From Actinoallomurus spadix (lineage in GTDB: Bacteria > Actinomycetota > Actinomycetes > Streptosporangiales > Streptosporangiaceae), in NCBI RefSeq assembly GCF_024055725.1, contig NZ_JAMXMX010000038.1:1-63091 (forward strand): a stretch of DNA of 63,091 nt, in the 5' to 3' direction. The notes beneath the pieces were generated by a model. It had not been told where the DNA came from. It did no database searches and was given only the letters and a program-made list of their open reading frames with translations. A program made the translations under genes and the position numbers. This document shows positions 33,316 through 42,691 of this stretch, piece by piece; position 1 is the first letter of the stretch, and every line of letters begins with the position of its first letter.

Positions 33316-33982
33316 CCGGCAGGTGGCCCGGCTCAAGGCGGCGCTGGCCGACCGTGAGGCCCGGGTGAAGATCCTCGAAGCGCGGGTCGCGGCCCTGGAG
33401 GGCTCCACGTCCCTCAAGGTCGGCCGGGCCGTCACCGACGCCGCCCGCAGGCCAGGCAAGGGCGTCGTCCAGCTGCCGCGCGAGCTGTACCGCATGTGGC
33501 GGCACCGGGGCGCACCGAACGTCGTGACGTCCGTGGACGCCCGCGAGCGCCCGATGTTCACCGCGCGCGACGAGGACCGGCTCATCGCGGCGGCGCCCGC
33601 GACCGGCCTCGTCGTCGCGGGCGTGCTCGGCCCGGCCGCCGCGGAGGCTCTGGCGGAGGTCGCGCACGTCGTGCCCCTGATGCCGCACGACGCCGCGCTC
33701 GTCCTCGACACGACCGACGTCGACCTGGTGATCGTCGACGCCGCCGCGGGGCAGCCCGGCGGCCCGTGGGCCTACCTGGGCGTCCCGGGCGTCCCGGACC
33801 GCGACCGGGCGCTGCTCGCCCTGATGGGCGTCGCCCGCGACCGTGGCCGTCCCGTCGTGCTGGCCGGCTCCGCCCCGGCGATCGCCGGGTTCGGCTGGGA
33901 CGCGACGGTTCCGCCCGGCACGCCGGTCGCCGAGGCGCTGCCGGGCCTGTGCGCCCGGTTCGGCATCGAAGAACTCCGATGA
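33308..33982 (+). CDS. coiled-coil protein associated with glycosyltransferases, function unknown
   Basis: A 224-residue protein with a coiled-coil N-terminus (residues 3-35, LKAALADREARVKILEARV), then a basic amphipathic stretch (RPGKGVVQLPRELYRMWR) and an alpha/beta domain that looks Rossmann-like (VVAGVLGP, VDLVIVDAA, GRPVVLAGSAP). The coiled-coil plus SLKVGRAV pattern occurs at the ends of some wall-polymer glycosyltransferases, so it may be a size regulator or membrane adaptor. It overlaps wecB upstream by 8 bases and the double GT downstream if ATG at 33979 is used. I cannot assign an activity. Confidence 0.6.
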   Translation: MADRQVARLKAALADREARVKILEARVAALEGSTSLKVGRAVTDAARRPGKGVVQLPRELYRMWRHRGAPNVVTSVDARERPMFTARDEDRLIAAAPATGLVVAGVLGPAAAEALAEVAHVVPLMPHDAALVLDTTDVDLVIVDAAAGQPGGPWAYLGVPGVPDRDRALLALMGVARDRGRPVVLAGSAPAIAGFGWDATVPPGTPVAEALPGLCARFGIEELR

Positions 33983-34002
33983 TCCTGCGAGAAGGAGAAC
34001 GC

Positions 34003-36216
34003 GTGCGCGCTCTCGTGTACGGCGACGTCGACCTGAACCTCATCGACGGGTCCGCGATCTGGGCCCAGGGGATGGTGCAGGCGCTTCAGGCCGCCGGCGT
34101 CGAGGTGACGCTGGTCCTCAAGGCCCCGGTGCGGACCGGGCGCCTCGTCGAGCCGCTCGAACGGCTGGCCGGGGTGACCGTACGGCGGCGGCCCGACGAC
34201 GCGACCGCGTCGCTGACCGTCGAGGAGGCCGCCGGGCTGCTCACCGAGCTCGACGCCGAGCGGCCGTACGACCTCGTCGTCGTGCGCGGGAAGCGCCTCG
34301 CCGTACGGCTGACCGCGACGCCGCTGGCCGGGCGGCTGTGGACGTACCTCACCGACGTGCCGCAGACCGTCGCCGAGCTGGACGGGAAGACGCGCGGCGA
34401 GCTGGCGGCGGTCGCCAGGGCGTCGCGGTTCCTGCTCTGCCAGACCGAGGAGCTGCGCTGCCACCTGGAGGGCGTGCTGCACAAGGCGGCGGGCAAGTGC
34501 GTGCTGTTCCCGCCGGTCGTGGCGCTGCCGGAGGGCCTCGAACCCGCGGCGGACCGGACGCCCGGCCGGCCGCTGCGGCTCGTCTACACCGGCAAGTTCG
34601 CGCCGCGCTGGAACACCTACGAGATGACCGCGCTGCCGCGCCGCCTGGCCGCCCAGGAGGTCGACGCCGAGCTGCACATGATCGGCGACAAGATCCACCA
34701 CGACCGGAAGGACCCGGGCTTCTCCCGCCGCATGCGGGTGGCCCTGGAGTCGACGCCCGGCCTGACCTGGCACGGCGGGCATCCGCGCGCCGAGGCCATG
34801 CGGGTCTCGGCCGGCTGCGACGTGGGGCTGTCCTGGCGCCATCCCGAGCTCGACGCGAGCCTTGAGCTGTCGACGAAGGTCCTGGAGATGGGGGCGCTCG
34901 GCCTGCCGGTCGTCCTCAACCGCACGCCGATGCACGAGAACCTCCTCGGCGCGGACTATCCGCTGTTCGCCGCCACCGAGGACGACGTCGTCGACGTCCT
35001 CGCGGCCGTGACCGACCCGGAGGTCTACGCGCTCGCCCGCCGCCGCTGCCTGGACGCGGCGCGGTCGTTCAGTCTCGACGCGGCGGCCGGCCGGCTCCGT
35101 ACGTACCTGCGGCAGGCATTCCCGCCACCGCTGGGCGGCGGCGACGGGACCGGGGACAGAACGCGGATCGTCGTGGCCGGGCACGACCTGAAGTTCTTCA
35201 CCCGGCTGCTCGACCACATCGGCGCGCTGCCGGACGTCGAAATGCGCGTCGACCGCTGGCCCGCCCTCGGCACCCACGACCCGGAGGTCAGCGCCGAACT
35301 CGCCGAGTGGGCCGACGTGATCATCTGCGAGTGGTGCGGCCCGAACGCCGTCTGGTACAGCGAGTGGCGCAAGAAGCACGGCCGCCCGGACCAGCGCCTC
35401 ATCGTCCGGCTGCACCGCTTCGAGCTGTACGGGGCGTGGCCGGGCCGGCTCGACATCGACCTGATCGACCAGGTCGTCTGCGTCAGCCCGTCGTACGCGG
35501 AGCTGACGCGCAAGATGACCGGCTGGCCCGCCGAGAAGATCACCGTGATCCCCAACTGGGTGGACGTCGCGCAGTTCGACCGCGCCAAGCTTCCCGGCGC
35601 GGAGTTCCACCTCGGCATGATCGGGATCGCGCCCTGGCGCAAGCGCCTCGACTTGGCCGTGGACGTCCTGGAGGAGCTGCGCCGGCGGGACCCGCGGTTC
35701 ACGCTGTTCGTGAAGTCGAAGCTGCCCTGGGACCTGCCGTGGATCTGGAACCGCACCGAGGAGCGGGAGGCGTTCGAGGCACTGTTCCGGCGGATCCGGC
35801 GGTCGCCGCTGCTGGCGCGCTCGGTCGTCTTCGACCCGGCCGGGCCGGACGTCGCCGCGTGGCTGCGCCGGATCGGCTTCGTGCTGTCCACCAGCGACGA
35901 CGAGAGCTTCCACCTGGCGCCGGCCGAGGGCATGGCGTCCGGGGCGGTGCCCGCCCTGCTGCCCTGGCCGGGCGCGGACACCATCTACGACCGGCGCTGG
36001 ATCCACGCGTCACCGCCCGCGATGGCCGAGGGGATCGCCGCGACGGTCGCGGAGGGCCGCTGGAACGAGGCGAGGGCGCAGGCCCGCGCGGAGGTCGCGC
36101 GATCCTACGCCCTCGATCTGGTCGGTGAGCGGTGGGTGGAGCTGCTCAGGCCCTCTTCGGCCGCCGCAGCGGCACGAACGCCCACGACATGTCCGGCTCC
36201 AGCGCCCAGTGCATGA
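34003..36216 (+). CDS. double-domain GT4-type glycosyltransferase
   Basis: A protein of about 737 residues that appears to join two GT-B glycosyltransferases. The first half (1-375) has RALVYGDVDLNLIDGSAIWAQG, RLVYTGKFAPRWNTYEM, and the signature STKVLEMGALGLPVVLNR. The second half (about 385-720) restarts with RIVVAGHDLKFFTRLLDH and contains VIPNWVDVAQFD, GMIGIAPWRKRLD and a degenerate signature (HLAPAEGMASGAVPALLPWPGAD). Such fusions could add alternating residues. GTG at 34003 has GAAGGAG 5 bases upstream; ATG at 33979 overlaps the previous stop and is an alternative. The 3' end overlaps the convergent acyltransferase gene by 71 bases. Confidence 0.8.
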   Translation: MRALVYGDVDLNLIDGSAIWAQGMVQALQAAGVEVTLVLKAPVRTGRLVEPLERLAGVTVRRRPDDATASLTVEEAAGLLTELDAERPYDLVVVRGKRLAVRLTATPLAGRLWTYLTDVPQTVAELDGKTRGELAAVARASRFLLCQTEELRCHLEGVLHKAAGKCVLFPPVVALPEGLEPAADRTPGRPLRLVYTGKFAPRWNTYEMTALPRRLAAQEVDAELHMIGDKIHHDRKDPGFSRRMRVALESTPGLTWHGGHPRAEAMRVSAGCDVGLSWRHPELDASLELSTKVLEMGALGLPVVLNRTPMHENLLGADYPLFAATEDDVVDVLAAVTDPEVYALARRRCLDAARSFSLDAAAGRLRTYLRQAFPPPLGGGDGTGDRTRIVVAGHDLKFFTRLLDHIGALPDVEMRVDRWPALGTHDPEVSAELAEWADVIICEWCGPNAVWYSEWRKKHGRPDQRLIVRLHRFELYGAWPGRLDIDLIDQVVCVSPSYAELTRKMTGWPAEKITVIPNWVDVAQFDRAKLPGAEFHLGMIGIAPWRKRLDLAVDVLEELRRRDPRFTLFVKSKLPWDLPWIWNRTEEREAFEALFRRIRRSPLLARSVVFDPAGPDVAAWLRRIGFVLSTSDDESFHLAPAEGMASGAVPALLPWPGADTIYDRRWIHASPPAMAEGIAATVAEGRWNEARAQARAEVARSYALDLVGERWVELLRPSSAAAAARTPTTCPAPAPSA

Positions 36217-37273
36217 GCTTGCGCACCGGCGGGGTGCAGAGCAGCGTCGCCACCACCGCGCCGGTCGCCGCGGTCAGCAGCACGCCGGGGATGGTGTGCA
36301 GGAACGACACGTCCCACCAGCCCATGTACTCCAGCAGCTTCGTCAGGAAGCCGTGCAGCAGGTAGGCGTACAGGGTGGCGGCACCGAGGTCGGTGAACCA
36401 CGTCTGCTTCGCCGGGACGATGGTCAGGAACGCCGCGACCAGGACGGCCGCGGCGATCATGAGGCCCAGCCGCATGCCGGTGCCCATGAGGTTGCCGACG
36501 TGCATCGTGGAGTTCGGGCTGCGCCAGTACACCCACTCGGTCGTCATGTGCCGGTCGGCGACGAGGTAGGTGAAGACGAACCCGACCAGGAGCGTCAGCA
36601 CGCCCAGCACCCGGGCCCTGGTCTGCTTGAGCAGGTCGAAGTGCTCCTGCTTGAGCATGAGACCCAGGACGTAGAACGGCACGAGGCCGATCGTCCGGTG
36701 CATCTCGAGCTCGTCCGGCAGGTCGCTCATGCCCGACAGCAGGGAGATCACCACGGCGACCAGCACCGGCCAGCGGATCTGCTGCCAGACCGGCGTGGAC
36801 AGGCGCCACAGGAACAGCGCCATCAGGAACCAGGTGAGGTAGTACGGGTCGAGCAGGCTGATCTGGAAGTCGGAGTGACCGACCGCCCAGTGGTACGTGG
36901 AGTAGGCCGTCTCGAAGACGACGTACGGCACGCCCAGGTTGGTGAGCAGCTTGCGGGCCTTGCCTCCGGAGAACGTGAAGTTCCGGGAGAAGTAGCCGGT
37001 GATCACGATGAACACCGGCATGTGGAAGGTGTAGACGAACAGGTACAGGGCATGCGCGAACCGGACGTCGCGCAGGTTGACGATCGAGTGGCCCATCACG
37101 ACCAGGACGATCGCCAGGAACTTGGCGTTGTCGAAGAACGGGTCCCGCCGGCGGCGCGTGCGGGACGCGGGCACGGCGGGCAGCGCCGGTGAGACGGCGT
37201 ACAGGTCGGGGATCGTGGTGGCGACGGGGTTCAGCGGAGGTTGTTGTGCGGGGTGCGCTGTCGGCCAGGTCAT
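36146..37273 (-). CDS. acyltransferase family 3 (OafA/WecH-like) membrane protein
   Basis: A 375-residue polytopic membrane protein with about ten hydrophobic segments and the family motif FFDNAKFLAIVLVVMGHS, where His is the proposed acyl-transfer residue, followed by FVYTFHMPVFIVITGYF. Such enzymes O-acetylate or succinylate sugars of surface polysaccharides. The N-terminal 40 residues are Pro/Ala-rich and cytoplasmic. Its position between the glycosyltransferases and the second LCP gene suggests modification of the same glycopolymer. Confidence 0.85.
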   Translation of the reverse strand: MTWPTAHPAQQPPLNPVATTIPDLYAVSPALPAVPASRTRRRRDPFFDNAKFLAIVLVVMGHSIVNLRDVRFAHALYLFVYTFHMPVFIVITGYFSRNFTFSGGKARKLLTNLGVPYVVFETAYSTYHWAVGHSDFQISLLDPYYLTWFLMALFLWRLSTPVWQQIRWPVLVAVVISLLSGMSDLPDELEMHRTIGLVPFYVLGLMLKQEHFDLLKQTRARVLGVLTLLVGFVFTYLVADRHMTTEWVYWRSPNSTMHVGNLMGTGMRLGLMIAAAVLVAAFLTIVPAKQTWFTDLGAATLYAYLLHGFLTKLLEYMGWWDVSFLHTIPGVLLTAATGAVVATLLCTPPVRKLMHWALEPDMSWAFVPLRRPKRA

Positions 37274-37446
37274 GGGTTCCAGAGAGTGGAGACGGTGTTC
37301 CGGGCCCCGAAACCACGGGGGCGAGAAACGACCATACCGACAGTCGGAGGCACATGCAGGGCAACGGCCGAGGCTGTGAGGAACCTTTCAGTTACGCGCG
37401 GCCACCGCGTCACGGACGGCCACCGCGTTACGCGCGGCCGCCCGGC

Positions 37447-38871
37447 TCAGGACTTGTCGGAGCAGACGTCCGCGGCGGCGTTCACCGCGCCGGCGGCGCT
37501 CGAGGAGGGGATGTCGGTCGACTGTGAGGTCTTCAGGCCCTCCCAGTCCGGGCCGAGGACGAGGTCCACGCTGCCGGCCGGGGTGTCCTGCCCGGCGACC
37601 GGCTTGGCGTTCGGGACGACCTGGGCCAGGGCCGCGGCCTGCTGGTCGGCGCCGGTGCCGTAGCGCACCTCGGTCTTGGCCGGCTTCGCGCCGGTCAGGG
37701 TGCCGACCTTGACGACCTGGTAGCCGCGTGCCTTGAGCTGCTCCCCGGCCCGCCCGGCGAGGCCCGGGGTGGCCGTGCCGTTGAGGACCCTGACCGTGAC
37801 CTGCGCGGGCTGGAGCTTGACCTTCTTGACCTTGGCGGGGGCCTGCACCTGGTTGTCGTTGCGGATCGCGGCGAACAGGTTGTCCGCGTCCGGCTGCTTC
37901 CACGCGATGCGGTTGGGGTCGGGGGCGTACGCCCCCCACGGCACGGTGATGAACTGGACCTTGCCCGCCGACATCCCCTGCACGCTGCCCGCGACCTTCT
38001 TCATCTCGTCGAGGCTGAAGTCCTTGTCGGTGGTGACCGACTTGGTCGCGGCGTCGAGGAAGCTCAGCAGTTTCGACGGGTTGGTCAGGGTGCCGTTGCT
38101 CGTCGCCTTCTTCACGACGGCGCCGAGGAACTTCTGCTGGCGCTTGATGCGGTCCGTGTCGGAGCCGTCGCCCAGGCCGTGGCGCGTGCGGACGTAGGCC
38201 AGCGCCTGCTCACCTTTGACGATGTGCCGCCCGGCGGACAGGTACAGCTTGCTGCTCTTGTCGGCGACACGTCTGGGGAGGCAGATCTCGACGCCGCCGA
38301 GGGCGTCCACGACGCGCTTGAAACCGGAGAAGTCGACCTTGACGAAGTGGTCGATGCGGATCTTCGTCAGCGCCTCGAGGGTCCGGATCGTGCAGGCGGC
38401 GCCGCCGTTGTTGAACGACGAGTTGATCATGGCGACGCTCTGCGCCGGGATGGTGCGGCCACTGCTCGTCTTGCAGGCGGGGATCGGCACCATCGAGTCC
38501 CGGGGGAAGCTGATGCCGATGGCCTTCTTCCCGCCCGGGGACAGGTGCAGCAGGATCATCGTGTCGGAGCGCTCGCCGACGTCCCTGCCGTACTTGGCGT
38601 TCGCGCCGTTCCGCTGGTCCGAGCCGATGAGGAGGACGTTCAGCGCGTTGTTGAGCTTGGGCGGGCGCTTCTTGCCCAGCTGCGCGGTGACGTCCTCGTG
38701 CTTGATGTTGCCTTCGAGCTTGCGGTACGCCGCGTACGCGGTCAGGCTCGTCCCGACGAGGACCACCGCCATCGCGATGGACGCCCAGCCGATGACGCGC
38801 CACCAGATCCCCCGCTTCGGCGGGGGGCCGGACGGGTAGTCCTGGTCCAGGTAGTCGTAGTCGCTGATCAT
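37447..38871 (-). CDS. LCP-family glycopolymer ligase with LytR_C domain, second copy
   Basis: A 474-residue LCP protein with a short acidic tail (residues 1-20), one membrane helix (about 25-47), an LCP domain (about 78-290) and LytR_C (about 355-445). Key LCP motifs are LLIGSDQR, GERSDTMILLHLS, SFPRDSMVPIP, INSSFNNGG and YVRTRHGLGDGSDTDRIKRQQKF. It is only moderately similar to the LCP protein at 13984, so the two may prefer different polymers. It lies next to TIGR03089, as an LCP gene does in mycobacteria from memory. Between 37274 and 37446 there is a short 18-bp repeat (GGCCACCGCGT, two copies) and no gene. Confidence 0.92.
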   Translation of the reverse strand: MISDYDYLDQDYPSGPPPKRGIWWRVIGWASIAMAVVLVGTSLTAYAAYRKLEGNIKHEDVTAQLGKKRPPKLNNALNVLLIGSDQRNGANAKYGRDVGERSDTMILLHLSPGGKKAIGISFPRDSMVPIPACKTSSGRTIPAQSVAMINSSFNNGGAACTIRTLEALTKIRIDHFVKVDFSGFKRVVDALGGVEICLPRRVADKSSKLYLSAGRHIVKGEQALAYVRTRHGLGDGSDTDRIKRQQKFLGAVVKKATSNGTLTNPSKLLSFLDAATKSVTTDKDFSLDEMKKVAGSVQGMSAGKVQFITVPWGAYAPDPNRIAWKQPDADNLFAAIRNDNQVQAPAKVKKVKLQPAQVTVRVLNGTATPGLAGRAGEQLKARGYQVVKVGTLTGAKPAKTEVRYGTGADQQAAALAQVVPNAKPVAGQDTPAGSVDLVLGPDWEGLKTSQSTDIPSSSAAGAVNAAADVCSDKS

Positions 38872-38913
38872 GGCCCCATCGGCTAGGCAAAAGGCGTGGA
38901 ACGGGCGATCCGG

Positions 38914-39636
38914 TCAGATCACGGATGTCACATGTTCTACTGAGATCCGGCGCTCCAAACCTGTTTCGTCAAGGTTTTGGCAGATTATTACTGATCCGTC
39001 GGCGGTCAAGGGTCCGAGCAGACCTCTCAGGAGACCTTCAGGTGTGTCGAAGCCCACAGTGGTGAGCACTCGCGCACCCTCCGGCGTGCCCAACGCGCGG
39101 GCCTCCGCGAGGAGTTCCGCCCCCGTCAGGACCCGCCCCGCGAACTCCACCACCGGGGCGTCCGGATCGAGGACGCCGCCGGAGAACCGGTCACCGTACG
39201 CCCGCACCTCCACCGCATAGTCGGTCACACCCGGCGGGCAGTCCGCCAGCGGCGCGCCGAGCGCGTGCAGGGACAGCCCGACGACCTCGGCGTCCGTGTC
39301 GGCCGCTTCGGACAGCCGGGCGGGCCCCGCCGCTACGATGTCGGCGTCGCCCGGGATGGCGCCGTCGCCCACCGGCACCGCCGTCAGCCCGGCCGACCAG
39401 CATGCGAACAGCCAGACGGCGGTCTGCCAGTGCCCCGGAAGGGCGAGGGCCACCCGTCCGGACGGTACCGCACCGAGTCCGTCGACCAAGAGGTTCGCGG
39501 TCTTGGCCACCCAGTTGTCGAACGTCTTCACCGACAGCTCGACACGTTCGCCGGTGGCGTCGTCGTAGAAGGTGACGAGCGGACGGGACGGGTCGGCGGC
39601 CAGGGCCCCGCGCAGGAGCTCAACGGGATGTGACAT
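38914..39636 (-). CDS. TIGR03089-family AMP-binding-like protein
   Basis: A 240-residue actinobacterial protein resembling the N-terminal part of acyl-CoA synthetases (VTFYDDATGERVELSVKTFDNWVAKTANLL, then VALALPGHWQTAVWLFACWSAG). It lacks the adenylate-forming P-loop and C-terminal domain, so it is probably not a full synthetase. The length is normal for TIGR03089, whose function is unknown. The ATG at 39636 (MSHPVELLRG) is preferred to the upstream alternative at 39657. Confidence 0.82.
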   Translation of the reverse strand: MSHPVELLRGALAADPSRPLVTFYDDATGERVELSVKTFDNWVAKTANLLVDGLGAVPSGRVALALPGHWQTAVWLFACWSAGLTAVPVGDGAIPGDADIVAAGPARLSEAADTDAEVVGLSLHALGAPLADCPPGVTDYAVEVRAYGDRFSGGVLDPDAPVVEFAGRVLTGAELLAEARALGTPEGARVLTTVGFDTPEGLLRGLLGPLTADGSVIICQNLDETGLERRISVEHVTSVI

Positions 39637-39697
39637 GAAAGTGAAGATTACGGCCACCCGGCCGTCAGGCTCCCGCGGCCGTTACTCTCCGGACTCG

Positions 39698-41740
39698 ATG
39701 GACGACATCGACGGAGGACTCGGGGCGTCCCGGGCCGACCTCCTCCTCGCCCGCGTCACGGCCGCCCCGGCCCTGCTCCTGGCCTCCTGGCTCGTGGTCG
39801 CCCTGCCGCTGCTGATGGCTGGGATCCTCCGCCCGTGGGCGGCGATCCCGCTGTACGTGCCGGTGGCGGCGCTCGCGCTGTGGTTCGGCCTGCGGGCGGT
39901 ACGGCCCTCCGGGCGGTCGGGCGGATCCCCCCGGTGGCCGGTGATCTGGCTCGTCGTCGTCGCGGCGGCGTTCGGCGCGCTGCAACTCGTGATGTGCTCC
40001 CAGCAGATCGTCGTGCGCCGCGACCCGGCGTCGTACTTCAACTTCGCGACCTGGCTGGCGCACCACGGCTCGCTGCCGATCCCGCAGACGCGGGGGGCGT
40101 TCGGCGGCGGAGACGGCGCGCTGACGTACGGCAGCCCCGCGTTCTACCAGCGCGGCGGCGTGCTGGTCCCGCAGTTCATGGCCGGCATGCCGCTGACCGT
40201 CACGCCGGGCGCCTGGATCGGCGGCCCGTACGCGACGCTGGCGATGATGCCGCTGATCGGCGCGCTGGCCCTGATCTCGTTCGCGGGCACGGCCGCCCGG
40301 CTGATCGGCCCGCGCTGGGCGCCCGTCGCCGCGCTCGCGCTCGGGCTGACCTGGCCGATGATGATGATCTCCCGGTCGATCTACAGCGAGACCGGGGCGC
40401 TGATCCTCCTGTTCGGAGGCGTGTCCCTGACGCTCGACGCGGTCCGCTCGGGCCGCCGCCTGCCGGCGCTCCTCGGCGGCCTGGCGCTGGGCCTGACGAT
40501 CCTCGTGCGGATCGACGGGATCCGCGACGTGCTGCCGGTGGTGGCGTTCGCGGGATTGCTGCTGGCGCTGCGGCGGCGTGCCGGACTGCCGCTGGCGGCC
40601 GGGCTGACGGCCGGCGTCGGCGCGGGACTGCTCGAGGCCGTCGTGATGTCCCGGCCGTACCTGCACTACCTCAGCGCGTCGCTGCACCCGCTCCTGTACA
40701 TCGCGGTGGCCGTGGTCGCGGCCACGGTCGTCGCCGGCCTGGCGATCCGCCGCTGGGGGCTGCCGGACCTCACCCGGTTCCGGCTGCCGGACCTGGCGCT
40801 CCCGGCGACCTTCGCGCTGCTGGCGTTCTTCGCCGCCCGCCCGATGCTGCAGACCGTGCGCCGGGTGCCGAACAACCCCGACGACCGGGTCAACGCCTCC
40901 TTCATCGCCGCCCTGCAGCGGTCCCAGAACCTGCCGCTCGACCCGAACCGCCAGTACTCCGAGCTGAGCCTGCACTGGGTCGCGTGGTACATCGGGATCC
41001 CGGCCGTCCTGCTGGCCGCCGTCGGCGCCGCGCTGGTCCTGCGCGACCTGCTGCTGCGGCGCCGCACCGCCTGGCTCCTGCCGTACGGGCTGATCGTCTG
41101 GACGACGGTGGCGACGCTCTGGCGGCCCGGCATCACCCCCGACCATCCCTGGGCGAGCCGCCGCCTGATCGGCATGGTGATCCCGGGCCTGCTGCTGTTC
41201 GCGCTGTGGGGCGTCGCCTGGGTGGCGCGTCAGGTCCGGCGGTTCGCCCCGGACCGCCGCGCCGTCGCGATCGGCGCGGCCGTCGCCGGCGCGCTGCTGA
41301 TCCTGGCGCCGACCGCGTGGGCCTCGGCGCCGATGGCCGTGGTGCGGACGGAGGAACGCGAGGTGTCCCAGGCCCAGGCGATGTGCCGGGCGATCGGCCC
41401 GAACGCCTCGGTGCTCTTCGTCGAACGCGTCACCGGTGACCGGTTCGCCCAGCTCATCCGCGGGATGTGCGGCACGCCCACGGCCCGTGTCCGCATCACC
41501 CCCGGGTTCAAGACCCCGCCGGCGGCGGACGTCCGGCGGGTGGTGGGGAAGGTCGTCGCGGCGGGCCGCCGCCCGGTACTGCTCGGCGCGGACTCGATCG
41601 ACGTGGCGCCGTACGGCACGGCCCGGCGGGTCTTCCACGTCCACACCCGCCGCGACGCGAGCACCCTGGTGTCACCGCCCCGGGGCACCTGGTCCCTGAC
41701 GATCAACGTCTGGATGACCGATCCCGTGTACGGAGGGTGA
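39698..41740 (+). CDS. polytopic membrane glycosyltransferase-like protein
   Basis: A 680-residue protein with about a dozen predicted membrane helices and a C-terminal soluble domain of about 110 residues. An early extracytoplasmic loop has RRDPASYFNFATWL, with charged residues in the place where GT-C enzymes carry their catalytic Asp/Glu. GT-C enzymes take sugars from polyprenyl phosphate donors. It lies directly before a DPM/GtrB-like GT2 that could make such a donor, three bases apart. No GT39/GT83 family can be assigned firmly by eye. ATG at 39698 is selected; the frame upstream is a shadow of TIGR03089. Confidence 0.72.
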   Translation: MDDIDGGLGASRADLLLARVTAAPALLLASWLVVALPLLMAGILRPWAAIPLYVPVAALALWFGLRAVRPSGRSGGSPRWPVIWLVVVAAAFGALQLVMCSQQIVVRRDPASYFNFATWLAHHGSLPIPQTRGAFGGGDGALTYGSPAFYQRGGVLVPQFMAGMPLTVTPGAWIGGPYATLAMMPLIGALALISFAGTAARLIGPRWAPVAALALGLTWPMMMISRSIYSETGALILLFGGVSLTLDAVRSGRRLPALLGGLALGLTILVRIDGIRDVLPVVAFAGLLLALRRRAGLPLAAGLTAGVGAGLLEAVVMSRPYLHYLSASLHPLLYIAVAVVAATVVAGLAIRRWGLPDLTRFRLPDLALPATFALLAFFAARPMLQTVRRVPNNPDDRVNASFIAALQRSQNLPLDPNRQYSELSLHWVAWYIGIPAVLLAAVGAALVLRDLLLRRRTAWLLPYGLIVWTTVATLWRPGITPDHPWASRRLIGMVIPGLLLFALWGVAWVARQVRRFAPDRRAVAIGAAVAGALLILAPTAWASAPMAVVRTEEREVSQAQAMCRAIGPNASVLFVERVTGDRFAQLIRGMCGTPTARVRITPGFKTPPAADVRRVVGKVVAAGRRPVLLGADSIDVAPYGTARRVFHVHTRRDASTLVSPPRGTWSLTINVWMTDPVYGG

Positions 41741-41743
41741 ACG

Positions 41744-42691
41744 TTGCGTACGCTTGGAACCGTGCACCGGAGTGGGCGACTATCCTCGCCGGGCGTGACT
41801 ACCACGCCCCACGTGACGATCGTCCTGCCGTGTTACAACGAGCAGGACCATGTCATCGACGAGGTCGAGCGCATCTGCAAGGCGATGGACGCCAGCGGGC
41901 ACACCTACGAGTTGCTGGCCGTGGACGACTGCTCGACCGATGAGACCCTCGCCCGGCTCGAGGCGGCGGCCCCGCAGTTCCCGAACATGCGGATCATGCC
42001 GTTCCACCGCAACGGCGGGTCGGGCACCGTCCGGCGGATCGGCTCCCAGCAGGCCCGGGGCGACATCGTCGTCTGGACCGACGCCGACATGACCTACCCG
42101 AACGAGCGGATCCCCGAGCTGGTCGACATCCTCGACCAGGACCCCACCGTCGACCAGGTGGTGGGCGCCCGCACCAGCGAGGAGGGCACCCACAAGGTCC
42201 TGCGGGTGCCGGCCAAGTGGTTCATCCGCAAGGTGGCCGAGCGGCTCGCCGGGCAGAAGATCCCCGACCTGAACTCCGGGATGCGTGCCTTCCGCAAGGA
42301 CGTCGCCGAGCCCTACCTGAAGCTCCTGCCGCCCGGCTTCTCCTGCGTCACGACGATCACCCTGGCGTTCATGTCGAACCAGCACGACATCCGGTACGTC
42401 CCGATCGACTATTTCAAGCGGGCCGGCAGCTCGAAGTTCCACTTCGTGCATGACGCGTACCGGTACATCCTGCAGGTGCTGCGGATGGTGATGTACTTCA
42501 ACCCGCTGAAGGTCCTGATGCCACTCGCGCTGTGGCTGCTGGGACTGGGCGTGGCCAAGGGCATCCTCGACATGGTCCTGCACCCGCTGCGGTTCGCGAT
42601 CAACACGGTGCTGATCTTCGTGACCGGGCTGATCATCGCGTCGATGGCGTTGCTGGCCGACCTGATCGTGCGATCGCGGGGAGACACGTGA
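41744..42691 (+). CDS. GT2 polyprenyl-phosphate sugar synthase-like (DPM/GtrB type)
   Basis: A 315-residue GT2 enzyme with VTIVLPCYNEQDHV, LLAVDDCSTDETL, the metal site VVWTDADMTYPNERI and LNSGMRAFRKDV. Two C-terminal membrane helices (about 245-267 and 278-302) match polyprenyl-phosphate mannose/glucose synthases of the GtrB type. It probably charges undecaprenyl phosphate with a hexose for the membrane glycosyltransferase encoded just upstream. TTG at 41744 has GGAGG seven bases before it; GTG at 41795 is an alternative closer to the family start. Confidence 0.85.
   Translation: MRTLGTVHRSGRLSSPGVTTTPHVTIVLPCYNEQDHVIDEVERICKAMDASGHTYELLAVDDCSTDETLARLEAAAPQFPNMRIMPFHRNGGSGTVRRIGSQQARGDIVVWTDADMTYPNERIPELVDILDQDPTVDQVVGARTSEEGTHKVLRVPAKWFIRKVAERLAGQKIPDLNSGMRAFRKDVAEPYLKLLPPGFSCVTTITLAFMSNQHDIRYVPIDYFKRAGSSKFHFVHDAYRYILQVLRMVMYFNPLKVLMPLALWLLGLGVAKGILDMVLHPLRFAINTVLIFVTGLIIASMALLADLIVRSRGDT

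Noticed and set aside
37388-37446. 18-bp repeated GGCCACCGCGT sequence after the second LCP gene as an attachment site
   Set aside because: Only two imperfect copies side by side, no integrase and no flanking tRNA.
39665-41644. 659-codon minus-strand ORF antisense to the polytopic transferase
   Set aside because: Rich in Arg, Gln, Asp and His as expected from the complement of hydrophobic codons. No domain.
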